64,000 bases of DNA. Source: Kaistia adipata DSM 17808 (GTDB lineage Bacteria > Pseudomonadota > Alphaproteobacteria > Rhizobiales > Kaistiaceae). Position 1 is the stretch's first letter, and every line of letters begins with the position of its first letter. Below the pieces are notes generated by a model. That model was not told the DNA's origin. It worked only from the letters and a program-made list of their open reading frames with translations, and did no database searches. The stretch spans positions 248,001 to 312,000 of the forward strand of contig NZ_AUHO01000010.1 of the NCBI RefSeq assembly GCF_000423225.1, in the 5' to 3' direction. Below, one piece after another: positions 19,731 to 28,523 of the stretch. Both the position numbers and the translations under genes were made by a program.

Positions 19731-20714
19731 ATGCGTCTTTGGAAGAGTGCCGTCATGGCCGGCGCGGCCGTGATGATCGCCCTGTCGTCAGCCTATGCGG
19801 CGGACGTCAAGATCGGCTTCGTCGTCAAGCAGCCGGAAGAGCCCTGGTTCCAGGACGAGTGGAAGTTCGCCGAGATCGCGGCCAAGGAGAAGGGCTTCAC
19901 CCTGGTCAAGATCGGCGCCGAGGACGGCGAGAAGCTGCAGTCGGCGATCGATAATCTCGGCGCCCAGGGCGCGCAGGGCTTCATCGTCTGCACGCCGGAC
20001 GTCAAGCTCGGCCCCGGCATCGTCGCCAAGGCGGCCGCCAATGACCTCAAGCTGATGACCGTCGACGACCGCCTGGTCGACGCCGATGGCAAGCCGCTCG
20101 AGGACGTGCCGCATATGGGCATCTCCGCGACCAAGATCGGCGAGGCCGTCGGCGAGGCGATCGCCGCCGAGATCAAGAAGCGCGGCTGGGATCCGAAGAC
20201 CGTCGGCGCCATCCGCGTCTCCTATGACCAGCTGCCGACCGCCGTCGATCGCGTCGACGGCGCCATCGCCGCCCTGAAGGCGTCCGGCTTCCCGGCCGAG
20301 AACATCTTCGACGCGCCGCAGGCCAAGACCGACACCGAGGCCGCGCTCAACGCCGCCACGGTCGTGCTCAACAAGCATGCCGACATCAAGAACTGGGTCG
20401 CCTTCGGCCTGAACGATGAGGCCGCACTCGGTGCCGTCCGCGCCACGGAAAGCGTCGGCATTCCGGCCGCCAACGTCATCGCCATCGGCATCGGCGGCGC
20501 GGAATCGGCGATCAACGAGTTCAAGAAGGCGGATCCGACCGGCTTCGTCGGCACCGTCATCATCTCGCCGAAGCGTCACGGCTACGAGACGGCGATCAAC
20601 ATGTATGACTGGATCGCCAACGACAAGGCGCCGCCGGCGCTGACGCTCACCGCCGGCCAGCTGGCGCTGCGCGACAACTACGAAGCCGTCCGCAAGGACC
20701 TCGGCATCGAGTAA
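19731..20714 (+). CDS. araF: Periplasmic sugar-binding protein, AraF-like
   Basis: Secreted binding protein of 327 residues for a monosaccharide ABC importer. The signal peptide ends SSAYA-ADVKIGF. The mature protein has the pentose/hexose-binding type I fold and close AraF character: VKQPEEPWFQDEW, KLMTVDDRLVDADGKPL, WVAFGLNDEAALGAVRA and GTVIISPKRHGYETA. L-arabinose is the expected ligand, perhaps also D-galactose or D-fucose. ATG 19731 is placed by the signal peptide and a GTGGGAGTGAG upstream. The gene is followed by a strong hairpin and then the ATPase and permease genes. Regulation is likely by the divergent FadR-type protein. Confidence 0.88.
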   Translation: MRLWKSAVMAGAAVMIALSSAYAADVKIGFVVKQPEEPWFQDEWKFAEIAAKEKGFTLVKIGAEDGEKLQSAIDNLGAQGAQGFIVCTPDVKLGPGIVAKAAANDLKLMTVDDRLVDADGKPLEDVPHMGISATKIGEAVGEAIAAEIKKRGWDPKTVGAIRVSYDQLPTAVDRVDGAIAALKASGFPAENIFDAPQAKTDTEAALNAATVVLNKHADIKNWVAFGLNDEAALGAVRATESVGIPAANVIAIGIGGAESAINEFKKADPTGFVGTVIISPKRHGYETAINMYDWIANDKAPPALTLTAGQLALRDNYEAVRKDLGIE

Positions 20715-20733
20715 TTCGCCCGGCCTCGATCAC

Positions 20734-20759
20734 CCGGCGGCGGACCTGTCCGCCGCCGG
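20734..20759 (+). terminator. Intercistronic hairpin after araF-like gene
   Basis: CCGGCGGCGGAC and GTCCGCCGCCGG form a perfect 12-bp stem with a 2-base loop, 19 bp after the binding-protein stop and 27 bp before the ATPase start. It probably stabilises the araF message or attenuates the downstream genes rather than ending all transcription. Confidence 0.6.
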
Positions 20760-20786
20760 TTCTCGTTTGCGGGGGGAGCGTCGCAC

Positions 20787-22307
20787 ATGACTGACTTTCT
20801 AGAATTCTCCAACATTTCCAAGAGCTACCCGGGTGTCCGGGCGCTGTCGGGAATCTCGTTTGGCGTCGCCAAGGGTCGGGTGCACGGCCTGATGGGCGAG
20901 AATGGCGCCGGCAAGTCGACCCTGATCAAGATCCTGTCGGGCGACATCCGCGCCGACGAGGGCGAGATCCGCATCGATGGCGTCGTCCAGCATTTCCATT
21001 CGACCCGCGACGCCTTCGCGGCGCGTGTCACCGTCGTGCACCAGGAACTGCAGCTGGTGCCGGAACTCTCCGTCGCCGAGAACCTGCGGCTCGGCCATTT
21101 CCCGGCCAAGGCCGGCGTCATCAGCTTTCGCGAGCTCGTCGCCGATGTCGGCAGCAAGCTGAAGGAGATCGGCGTCGACGTCGACCCGCGCACCAAGGTC
21201 GCGGCGCTGTCCATCGGCGAGCGCCAGATGATCGAGATCGCCAAGGCGGTGATGCTCGACGCCCGCGTCATCGCGCTGGACGAGCCGACCTCGTCGCTCT
21301 CCTCGCGCGAGAGCGAGATCCTGTTCACGCTGATCGAGCGGCTGCGCGAGCAGGGCAAGGTCATCCTCTACATCTCGCACCGCCTCGACGAGGTGTTCCG
21401 CCTCTGCGACGGCGTCACGGTTCTGCGCGACGGCAAGCTCGCCGCCCACCATGCCAGCATGGAAGGCGTCACGCGCGACCAGATCGTCTCCGAGATGGTC
21501 GGCCGCGAGATCAGCGATATCTGGGGCTGGCGCGGCCGCGACGTCGGCGACGTCCGCCTGAAGGTCGAGGGCATCACCGGCTCCCGCCTGCCGAACCCGG
21601 TCGGTTTCGAGGCGCGCAAGGGCGAGATCCTCGGCTTCTTCGGCCTGGTCGGCGCCGGCCGCAGCGAACTGATGCGCCTCGTCTACGGCGCCGATCATCG
21701 CCATGCCGGCAGCGTCGCCATCGACGGCAAGCCGGTCGCGCCCAGCGATCCGCGCCAGTCGATCCGTGCCGGCCTCGTGCTCTGCCCCGAGGACCGCAAG
21801 TTCGACGGCATCGTCCAGGGCCGCTCGGTCTCGGACAACATCGCCATCTCGGCGCGGCGTCATTTCTCGCCGCTCGGCATCCTCAATCTCGGCAAGGAAG
21901 CGGCGCTGGCCGATGGCTTCATCAGGAGTCTCCGCATCCGCACGCCGTCGCGCAAGCAGGACATCGTCAATCTCTCGGGCGGCAACCAGCAGAAGGTCAT
22001 CCTGGCCCGCTGGCTGGCCGAGACCGACGTCCGCGTCCTGATCGTCGACGAGCCGACCCGCGGCATCGACGTCGGCGCCAAGTCGGAGATCTACGAGCTG
22101 CTCTATTCGCTGGCCGAGAGCGGCCTCGCCATCGTCGTGGTGTCGAGCGAGCTGCCGGAAGTGATGGGCATCTCCGATCGAATCGCCGTCATGTGCGGCG
22201 GCAGCATCGCTGCCACCTTCGATCGCGCCGATTTCAACGAACGCACCATTCTCGCGGCAGCCTTGCCGGACCGCTCTGCGGCGGAAGCAATCAAGAAGGT
22301 TTCCTGA
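20787..22307 (+). CDS. araG: Sugar ABC importer ATPase, AraG-like
   Basis: A 506-residue double-ATPase that powers monosaccharide import. Domain 1 (~1-245) has Walker A GENGAGKST, signature LSIGERQMIEIA and Walker B ALDEPTSSL. Domain 2 (~255-500) has the usual altered P-loop of this family (GLVGAGRSEL), the signature LSGGNQQKVILA and VDEPTRGIDVG. GGGGGGAGCG is 6 bases before ATG 20787. Its TGA overlaps the permease ATG by one base (TGATG), so the two are coupled. The symbol follows the AraF-like partner. Confidence 0.88.
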   Translation: MTDFLEFSNISKSYPGVRALSGISFGVAKGRVHGLMGENGAGKSTLIKILSGDIRADEGEIRIDGVVQHFHSTRDAFAARVTVVHQELQLVPELSVAENLRLGHFPAKAGVISFRELVADVGSKLKEIGVDVDPRTKVAALSIGERQMIEIAKAVMLDARVIALDEPTSSLSSRESEILFTLIERLREQGKVILYISHRLDEVFRLCDGVTVLRDGKLAAHHASMEGVTRDQIVSEMVGREISDIWGWRGRDVGDVRLKVEGITGSRLPNPVGFEARKGEILGFFGLVGAGRSELMRLVYGADHRHAGSVAIDGKPVAPSDPRQSIRAGLVLCPEDRKFDGIVQGRSVSDNIAISARRHFSPLGILNLGKEAALADGFIRSLRIRTPSRKQDIVNLSGGNQQKVILARWLAETDVRVLIVDEPTRGIDVGAKSEIYELLYSLAESGLAIVVVSSELPEVMGISDRIAVMCGGSIAATFDRADFNERTILAAALPDRSAAEAIKKVS

Positions 22308-23257
22308 TGACCGGTTCCCTGAAGCGAATCCTGCTCGGCGAGCAGGGCCTCGTCGTCATCTTCGCCATCGCCTTCGCCGTGGTGTCGCTGACCGTCCCGA
22401 ACTTCCTCACCGAGCGCAACATGCTCGGCCTGCTGCAGTCGGTGGTGACGATCGGCATCGTCTCCTGCACCATGATGTTCTGCCTGGCCTCGCGTGACTT
22501 CGACCTTTCGGTCGGCTCGATCGTCGCCTTCACCGGCATGGTCGCGGTCATGGCCTCGAACGCGACCGGCTCGATCCCGCTCGGCCTGCTGATCGCCGTC
22601 GGCTTCGGCACCTTCGTCGGCTTCGTCAACGGCGTCGTCATCGCCAAGCTGAAGATCAACGCGCTGATCACCACGCTCGCGACGATGCAGATCGTCCGCG
22701 GCCTGGCCCTGATCTCGTCGGATGGCCGCGCCGTCGGCATCAACGATGCGTCGTTCTACCAGCTCGCTTTGTCGAAGTTCCTCGGCGTGCCGACGCCGAT
22801 CTGGGTGATGGGCGCGCTGTTCTGCATCTTCGGCTTCGTCCTGAACCGCACCGTGTTCGGTCGCAACACGCTCGCCATCGGCGGCAATCCGGAGGCCTCG
22901 CGCCTTGCCGGCGTCAATGTCGACTGGATGCGGATCTGGATCTTCACGCTGCAGGGCCTGGTCTGCGCCATCGCCGGCATCCTGCTCGCTTCGCGCATCA
23001 CCTCCGGCCAGCCCAACGCGGCGACCGGCCTCGAGCTCTCCGTGATCTCGGCCTGCGTGCTCGGCGGCGTGTCGCTCGCCGGCGGCCGCGCGGCGATGAC
23101 CGGCGTCATCGTCGGCGTGCTGATCATGGGCATTGCCGAGAATGTCATGAACCTGCTCAATATCCAGGCCTTCTACCAGTATGTGGTGCGCGGCCTGATC
23201 CTCCTGATGGCGGTTCTGCTCGACAATCTGCGCTCCCGCTCGCTCGGCCGCCGCTAG
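22307..23257 (+). CDS. araH: Sugar ABC importer permease, AraH-like
   Basis: Integral membrane permease of 316 residues with about eight to ten hydrophobic segments, of the RbsC/AraH family. Family features include CLASRDFDLSVGSIVAFTGM, the NALITTLATMQIVRGLAL segment and SVISACVLGGVSLAGGRAAM. It forms a homodimer with the AraG-like ATPase. ATG 22307 shares its A with the TGA of araG. The next gene, a sugar-acid dehydratase, starts 11 bp after the stop and is probably in the same operon. Confidence 0.88.
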   Translation: MTGSLKRILLGEQGLVVIFAIAFAVVSLTVPNFLTERNMLGLLQSVVTIGIVSCTMMFCLASRDFDLSVGSIVAFTGMVAVMASNATGSIPLGLLIAVGFGTFVGFVNGVVIAKLKINALITTLATMQIVRGLALISSDGRAVGINDASFYQLALSKFLGVPTPIWVMGALFCIFGFVLNRTVFGRNTLAIGGNPEASRLAGVNVDWMRIWIFTLQGLVCAIAGILLASRITSGQPNAATGLELSVISACVLGGVSLAGGRAAMTGVIVGVLIMGIAENVMNLLNIQAFYQYVVRGLILLMAVLLDNLRSRSLGRR

Positions 23258-23268
23258 GAACTGACAGA

Positions 23269-24444
23269 ATGAAGATCACCAAGATCGAGACGCATGTCGT
23301 CAATGCCGAGATGCGGAACTGGGTGTTCGTCCGCGTCCTGACTGACCAGCCGGGCCTCTATGGCTGGGGCGAGGCGACGCTGGAATGGAAGGCGCGCGCC
23401 ATCGTCGGCGCCATCGCCGACCTTGAGCCGATCCTGCTCGGCCTCGACCCGCGCGACATCGAATATGCCGTCAGGGCGATGAAGAAGCACGGCTTCTGGC
23501 AGCCGCTCGGCGTCATCGGCATGACCGCGCTGTCGGGTATCGAGATGGCGCTCTGGGACATCCTCGGCAAGTCGCTCGACGTGCCGGTCTGGCGGCTGTT
23601 CGGCGGCAAGGTGCGCGACCGCGTGCCGATCTACACCCATCTCGGCCTCGGCCAGATGGACGCCGTCTACAACTCGATGGACGCTTCCTCGCTGGTCGAG
23701 CGTGGCCTCGCCGTCAAGGAGCAGGGCTACAAGGCGATGAAGGTCGTCAACGTGCCCTATACCCACTACACGGCGACGCCCTCGGCGATCGACGATTTCG
23801 TCAAGAGCATGGGCGCGCTGCGCGAGGCGATCGGTCCCGAGATCGAGCTGATGGTCGATTTCCACGGCCGCTGCGCCTCGGCCGGCGCCGCGCTCTCCTA
23901 TCTGCGGGCGCTCGAGCCGTTCAACGTGATGTTCGCCGAGGAGCCGATCCCGCCCGGCGACGTCGCTTCGATGAAGGTGATCGCCGACGCGTCGCCGGTC
24001 GCCATCGCCCATGGCGAACGCCTGACCAGCGCCGCCGAATTCGCGCCCTATATCGAGGCGCGGACGATGACCGTCGCCCAGCCGGATCTCTGCCATTGCG
24101 GCGGCTTCAGCGAGGCGCGGCGCATTGCGGCGCTCGCCGAGGTGGCCGGCATCGGGCTTGCCCCGCACAATCCGCTCGGGCCGATCGCCGGCGTCGCGGC
24201 GCTGCACTTCGACGTCGCCACGCCGAACGTCATCATCCAGGAAGAGATGACCGGCGCCGTGCCGTGGTATTTCGAGGTGGTGCAGGGTCCGATCGAGCGC
24301 GTCGACGGCGCCTGGCAGGTGCCGCAGGCGCCGGGCCTCGGCGTCGAGGTCGATCTCGCCGTCGCGGCCAAGCATCCCTGGAAGCAGGAGCCGTTCCCGA
24401 CCCGCGACGCCGTCATGCCCGACGGCACCATCGTCGACTGGTAG
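23269..24444 (+). CDS. Sugar-acid dehydratase, enolase superfamily (DgoD-like)
   Basis: A 391-residue cytoplasmic Mg-dependent enzyme of the mandelate racemase/muconate-lactonizing family. It has the capping domain MKITKIETHVVNAEM...GWGEATLEWKAR and a barrel with metal ligands in LMVDFHGRC (Asp), FAEEPIPPGD (Glu) and IAHGERL (Glu region), plus the catalytic APHNPLGPIAG His. This layout is that of galactonate dehydratase and relatives, which convert an aldonate to a 2-keto-3-deoxy acid. The araFGH context suggests arabinonate, galactonate or fuconate as substrate. It is 11 bp after the permease and 7 bp before an SDR gene. Paired with a sugar dehydrogenase, it would form the first steps of a non-phosphorylative pathway. 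Confidence 0.82.
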   Translation: MKITKIETHVVNAEMRNWVFVRVLTDQPGLYGWGEATLEWKARAIVGAIADLEPILLGLDPRDIEYAVRAMKKHGFWQPLGVIGMTALSGIEMALWDILGKSLDVPVWRLFGGKVRDRVPIYTHLGLGQMDAVYNSMDASSLVERGLAVKEQGYKAMKVVNVPYTHYTATPSAIDDFVKSMGALREAIGPEIELMVDFHGRCASAGAALSYLRALEPFNVMFAEEPIPPGDVASMKVIADASPVAIAHGERLTSAAEFAPYIEARTMTVAQPDLCHCGGFSEARRIAALAEVAGIGLAPHNPLGPIAGVAALHFDVATPNVIIQEEMTGAVPWYFEVVQGPIERVDGAWQVPQAPGLGVEVDLAVAAKHPWKQEPFPTRDAVMPDGTIVDW

Positions 24445-24451
24445 GTTCGCC

Positions 24452-25228
24452 ATGGCTGGACGCCTGGAAGGCAAGGTCGCCATCATCACCGGGGCCGCGC
24501 GCGGCATCGGTGCGGCGATCGCCCGCCGTTTCGCCGCAGAGGGGGCCTCGCTCGGGCTGATCGACATCGACGCGGAGGCGCTCGCCGCCTTCGCGGCGGA
24601 ACTCGCGGCCGAGGGCGCCACCCTCGTCACGGCGGAAGCCAATATCGGCGAGCGCGCCTCGGTCGAGGCGGCCGTTGCGATCGTGAAGGCGCGCTACGAC
24701 CGGGTCGACGTGCTGGTCAACAATGCTGGCATCAACGTCTTCGCCGATCCGCTGGAGCTCGCGGACGAGGAGTGGCGGCGCTGCATGGCCGTCAACCTCG
24801 AAGGCGCCTGGCACATGATCCGCGCCGTCCTGCCGGGCATGATCGCGGCGGGGCAGGGGTCGATCGTCAACATCGCCTCGACGCACGCCTTCTCGATCAT
24901 TCCGGGCACGTTCCCCTATCCGGTCGCCAAGCACGGCCTGCTCGGGCTGACGCGCTCGCTCGCCGTCGACTATGCGCCGCAGGGCGTCCGCATCAATGCG
25001 ATCGCGCCCGGCTATATCGAGACCGACAAGGTCAAGGACTGGCTGGCGGAGTTTCCCGATCCCGCCGCGGCGCGGGCCCGCGTCGAGGGGCTGATCCCGC
25101 TCCGCCGCATCGGCACGCCCGAGCAGGTCGCGCATGCGGCGGTGTTCCTGGCCAGCGACGAGTCCGCCTTCAGCACCGGTTCGGTGCTGACCATGGATGG
25201 CGGTCGTTCGGTCGTCTATCACGACTGA
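24452..25228 (+). CDS. SDR-family dehydrogenase, probable sugar dehydrogenase
   Basis: A 258-residue classical short-chain dehydrogenase. It has the cofactor motif TGAARGIGAAI, an Asp at the end of the second strand (LIDIDAE) favouring NAD, NNAGIN, and catalytic Ser-Tyr-Lys (ASTHAFS; YPVAK). It ends with the family's LTMDGGRSVVYHD. By position as last gene of the araFGH-dehydratase operon it probably oxidises the imported sugar or a deoxy-keto-acid intermediate. Seven bases separate it from the dehydratase stop. A terminator follows. Exact substrate unknown. Confidence 0.82.
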   Translation: MAGRLEGKVAIITGAARGIGAAIARRFAAEGASLGLIDIDAEALAAFAAELAAEGATLVTAEANIGERASVEAAVAIVKARYDRVDVLVNNAGINVFADPLELADEEWRRCMAVNLEGAWHMIRAVLPGMIAAGQGSIVNIASTHAFSIIPGTFPYPVAKHGLLGLTRSLAVDYAPQGVRINAIAPGYIETDKVKDWLAEFPDPAAARARVEGLIPLRRIGTPEQVAHAAVFLASDESAFSTGSVLTMDGGRSVVYHD

Positions 25229-25233
25229 CGAAA

Positions 25234-25258
25234 ACGGCCGGCCCCAGGGGCCGGCCGT
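25234..25258. terminator. Terminator after araFGH operon
   Basis: ACGGCCGGCCCC and GGGGCCGGCCGT are perfect 12-base arms around a single base, preceded by AAAA. It lies between convergent genes and may act on both. Confidence 0.65.
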
Positions 25259-25321
25259 GCATCTCTATCCAACGCCTGGCCCCTTCTCTGTCGATGAAGG
25301 GCCGGGCTCGGGAAAGTGCCC

Positions 25322-25939
25322 TTAGAGCTTCAGCAGCGGATCCGGCTGGTCGGCGCTGAACGGCACGTCGTCGACGCCCCAGCTGCGGTGCACGGTGTGG
25401 ACATGCGCGTCGCGGCCGCCATTCTGCTTCAGGATGTCGAGGATCTTGGCATCGTCCTTGGCGTCCGGCGTGTGCACCCAGAGCAGAAGGCCGCCATTGG
25501 CGAGCTGCTGGTGGATCGCCGCCGCATGCTTGCGGCCGAAGACGCGCGACAGGACGAAGCCGGCCGAGCCGGTGGCCAGCGTGCCGCCGATCGTCAGGGC
25601 CAGCGCCGGGATCAGCGCGATGCCGGCCGTGCCGGCGACGAGCGCGGCGCCGAGGCCGGTGACGAGGGCCGGACCGCCGGTCATGGCGGCTGCGCCTTCG
25701 ACGCGGGAATCCGAGGTTACGTAGCTCGCCCGCGCGACGTCGTCCTTGTCCTCGAGCGACTTCGTCGAAGCGAGCGATTCGGTGGCCGCGAGGACGCTCA
25801 TGTCTTCCTGGCGCAGGCCATACTGCATCAGCGCGTCGACGGCCGCGTTGAGGGCAGCCTCGCTGTCGAACACGGCGACCGCCTCACGCTCCTGATAGCC
25901 GATGTTGCCGTCCTTGCTGTCCGGGCCAGTCTGGGTCAT
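25322..25939 (-). CDS. Glycine-rich membrane protein, stress-protein-like
   Basis: A 205-residue protein. Residues ~15-60 resemble the N-terminal domain of YflT/heat-induced stress proteins (AVAVFDSEAALNAAVDALMQ). The middle, ~85-140, is a Gly/Ala-rich hydrophobic hairpin (ALVTGLGAALVAGTAGIALIP, then ALALTIGGTLATG), and the C-terminus is hydrophilic with a predicted alpha/beta end (LLLWVHTPDAKDD). No enzymatic motif is visible; a role in envelope or general stress is inference from the family. ATG 25939 has GAGGAA 6 bases upstream; a longer in-frame start at 26050 lacks support. It stands alone between a terminator and the diguanylate cyclase gene. Confidence 0.6.
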   Translation of the reverse strand: MTQTGPDSKDGNIGYQEREAVAVFDSEAALNAAVDALMQYGLRQEDMSVLAATESLASTKSLEDKDDVARASYVTSDSRVEGAAAMTGGPALVTGLGAALVAGTAGIALIPALALTIGGTLATGSAGFVLSRVFGRKHAAAIHQQLANGGLLLWVHTPDAKDDAKILDILKQNGGRDAHVHTVHRSWGVDDVPFSADQPDPLLKL

Positions 25940-26094
25940 CTCAATTCCTCGATTACGCGGTCGAACGATCGCCGGTTGTACCGGCGTCCTGATTACATCA
26001 CCACATCGGCCTTCGCATCGTCCAATGTGCAACAGGGTATGTGACACCATGACCGTCAGTCATGTGACGGCCGGGCTCTCGCGCCACCCGCCGG

Positions 26095-27573
26095 CTATTC
26101 GCCGGCGCCGAGATGGGCCGCGGCGCGGCGGCGCTCCCGCGGCGTCATGCCGTAGAAGCGGTGCTTTTCCTCGTACATGCGGGCGTCGGCGCGCTTGACG
26201 ACGTCCTCGAGCGGCTCGCCCGGCAGGCTGGTGGCGGCACCGATCGAGAGGCTCAACACCATGCCCGAATAGAACTGGTTGTTGAGCTCTACGAGGCGGC
26301 GGATGTCCTCGACGGTTTTCTCGGCCGCCTGCTCGTCGGCGCCGGGCAGGAGCACGGCGAACTCGTCGCCGCCGATGCGGGCGGCGTGATGGGGCTGCGT
26401 CACCAGCTTGCCGAGCACTTCGCCGACGCGGCGCAGCAGCTCGTCGCCGGCGGCGTGGCCCCATTGGTCGTTGGCGGCCTTGAGGCCGTTCAGGTCGAGG
26501 ATGATGACGGTGACCGGCATCGGCCCGTTCCGCTGCAGGCGGTTCAGTTCGTCGACATAGAAGGCGCGGTTGTAGAGCTTGGTCAGCACGTCGTGCTGGC
26601 CGAGGAATTCGAGATAGGCCTCGGCCGCCTTGCGCGCCGTGATGTCGGTCAGCGCCACCTGGACCAGCGACCAGTCGCGCTCATGGCCGGGCAGCACCGA
26701 GAACTGCAGATGCAGATGCAATTCCCTGCCGTCGAGCGCGTAATTCACGACTTCGCGCTGCTGGAACAGCTTGCCCTCCCAGAGGTCGATCAGTTGCTCG
26801 CGGAAATGGCGGTTCATCTGGTCGCGGAAGATGTCGCCGAGCCGCTTCAGAAGCGTCGTCTTGTCGGGCGCCGCGAAGAGCTCGAGCGTGTGGCGATTGA
26901 CGTCGATGACGCGGATCTCGCTCATGCAGCGCGTGACGAATTCCGGGTGCACGTCGGTGAAGACGCGGAAATCGACGATGCCGATCATCCGGATCTCGTC
27001 GATCAGGCTTTTCACGCGGGAAAAGTCCTCGACCCAGAGCGAGATCGGCGAATGGTGGAACAGGCCGCGGGCATATTCCTCGCTGCGCAGGAGGGCCCGT
27101 CGCGCCGTCTCCCGCTCGGTGACGTCCTCGATCGCCACCAGCACGCGGTTCCAGCTCGCCTCGTGGCCGGGGACGATGGTGCCCTTCAGCAGGATGTCGA
27201 GGCGGCGGCCGGTGAGCGTGTAGTTGGTCGTCAGGCTGGTGAAGGTCGTCTCGCCGTTCCAGAGCTGCACCAGCTCGGCGATATGGGTGTCCAGCATGTC
27301 GTCGCGGAACACCTGGTCCAGATTGGCGGCGAGATGGTCGAGATCGTCCGCCTCCAGCAGGGCCAGGGTCTTGCGGTTGACGCGCAGCAGCCGGATGTGG
27401 CTGGAGCAGAGCGTGACCCGGGAGAGGTCGGCGCGCAGATACGCCTCCAGATCGACGACACCGGCGGCGCGCCAGCCGTCGAAAAGGTCCTTCAGGCCGC
27501 TGTAATCCTCTTCCCAGAGCGACACCGGCGCGATGTCGAAAAGCTGGCCGTCGGTACTCGGCTCACATGTCAT
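26095..27573 (-). CDS. PAS-PAS-GGDEF diguanylate cyclase
   Basis: A 492-residue cytoplasmic signalling protein without membrane segments. Two similar sensor modules (~10-150 and ~175-310) share the pattern PxSLWxEDxS, first as APVSLWEEDYSGLKDLFDGW-like and again as SPISLWVEDFSRVKSLIDE, indicating internal duplication. The C-terminal GGDEF domain begins HDVLTKLYNRAFY and has the active-site IGGDEFAVLLPGA, so synthesis of cyclic di-GMP is expected. No EAL domain is present and I see no clear RxxD inhibitory site immediately before GGDEF (sequence is QPHHAAR). It is monocistronic. The signal sensed is unknown. Confidence 0.9.
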   Translation of the reverse strand: MTCEPSTDGQLFDIAPVSLWEEDYSGLKDLFDGWRAAGVVDLEAYLRADLSRVTLCSSHIRLLRVNRKTLALLEADDLDHLAANLDQVFRDDMLDTHIAELVQLWNGETTFTSLTTNYTLTGRRLDILLKGTIVPGHEASWNRVLVAIEDVTERETARRALLRSEEYARGLFHHSPISLWVEDFSRVKSLIDEIRMIGIVDFRVFTDVHPEFVTRCMSEIRVIDVNRHTLELFAAPDKTTLLKRLGDIFRDQMNRHFREQLIDLWEGKLFQQREVVNYALDGRELHLHLQFSVLPGHERDWSLVQVALTDITARKAAEAYLEFLGQHDVLTKLYNRAFYVDELNRLQRNGPMPVTVIILDLNGLKAANDQWGHAAGDELLRRVGEVLGKLVTQPHHAARIGGDEFAVLLPGADEQAAEKTVEDIRRLVELNNQFYSGMVLSLSIGAATSLPGEPLEDVVKRADARMYEEKHRFYGMTPRERRRAAAHLGAGE

Positions 27574-27823
27574 TCGGTCGATCCGGTCATTCGCTCTTTG
27601 GCGTCAGGCTAGCCTGTTCGCGCCCTCTCCGCCATCGCCGTTGCGGAACTTGGTGCAGGTTTGTCAACGTGCCACCAGAAGGCGAGGGGCGGCCCGGATG
27701 GGGAAGAGCACGCGGCAGGCATGACGCTGGTCGCGGAAGCTGCCATGATCGGCGTCGGAAGCCGGGCCGATGCGGGGTCCCGCCGCCCAGCCGATGCACG
27801 CGAACCAAGGACAACGAGCTCGA

Positions 27824-28240
27824 ATGACGAAGATCAAGATCACCGCCGGCCCGTACACCTTCTACGGCAGGTTCGAGGAGGAGCTGGCGCCCAAGACCTG
27901 CGCCATGTTCAAGAAGCTGCTGCCGTATCGCGAGAAGATCATCCATGTGCGCTGGAGCGGCGAGGGCTGCTGGATCCCGCTCGGCGATCTCGACCTCGGC
28001 ATCGGCTACGAGAATAACACCAGCCATCCGGCGCCCGGCCAGATTATCGTTTATCCCGGCGGCGTCAGCGAGACCGAGATCCTGCTCGCCTATGGCGGCG
28101 TGTGCTTCTCGTCCAAGGTCGGCCAGCTGTCGGGCAACCATTTCCTGACCATCACCGAGGGGCTCGAGAACATCGTCGCGCTCGGCAAGCTGACGCTCTG
28201 GAAGGGCGCGCAGGACATCCTGTTCGAACTGGCGGACTGA
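27824..28240 (+). CDS. DUF3830 family protein
   Basis: A 138-residue protein that matches the DUF3830 type, with a cyclophilin-like beta fold predicted for the family: it opens MTKIKITAGPYTFYGRF, continues with EELAPKTCAMFKKLLP and has a conserved RWSGEGCWIPLGD and YGGVCFSSKVGQLSGNHF. No catalytic role is established to my knowledge. The length is typical. ATG 27824 is chosen from the family N-terminus; an earlier in-frame start at 27770 adds a low-complexity extension. A strong terminator follows its stop. Function not assigned. Confidence 0.75.
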   Translation: MTKIKITAGPYTFYGRFEEELAPKTCAMFKKLLPYREKIIHVRWSGEGCWIPLGDLDLGIGYENNTSHPAPGQIIVYPGGVSETEILLAYGGVCFSSKVGQLSGNHFLTITEGLENIVALGKLTLWKGAQDILFELAD

Positions 28241-28252
28241 TCTCCGTCCTTT

Positions 28253-28277
28253 CCCGGCCGGCGTCGCGCCGGCCGGG
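28253..28277 (+). terminator. Terminator after DUF3830 gene
   Basis: CCCGGCCGGCG and CGCCGGCCGGG are perfect 11-base arms around TCG, 12 bp after the stop. No long T-run follows. Confidence 0.6.
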
Positions 28278-28471
28278 GCTTCCGTCCCGGCTCTTGCCGA
28301 TCCCGGCTCCGGCCGCGGCCGCGTCGAGGGCATGCGAATGGCGCCGCTTTTCCACCGGTGCTCCACAGCCGCTCCACCGTCTTTTCCCCATCCTGCAAAC
28401 AGCTTGTCCACAGGGTTGCGCACGGCCACCCTGCGCGTTCCGGCTGTGCCGGGGCGATTATCGAAATCCAT

Positions 28472-28499
28472 TTGACTGAATAAATCCTTGGGCTAACGT
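28472..28499 (+). promoter_or_regulatory. Sigma70-like promoter of the ROK-regulator operon
   Basis: TTGACT (28472-28477), a 16-base spacer and TAACGT (28494-28499) lie 25 bp before ATG 28524. The preceding ~190 bases hold no gene; they contain several TCCAC-type words and short GC-rich stretches only. Confidence 0.4.
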
Positions 28500-28523
28500 G
28501 GAGGTAACGAAACGGGAGCGGAC

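Noticed and set aside
28350-28413. Cluster of TCCAC words with TTGTCCACA at 28404, like DnaA boxes
   Set aside because: Only one word is close to the DnaA consensus, spacing is irregular, and there is no AT-rich unwinding region or replication gene nearby.
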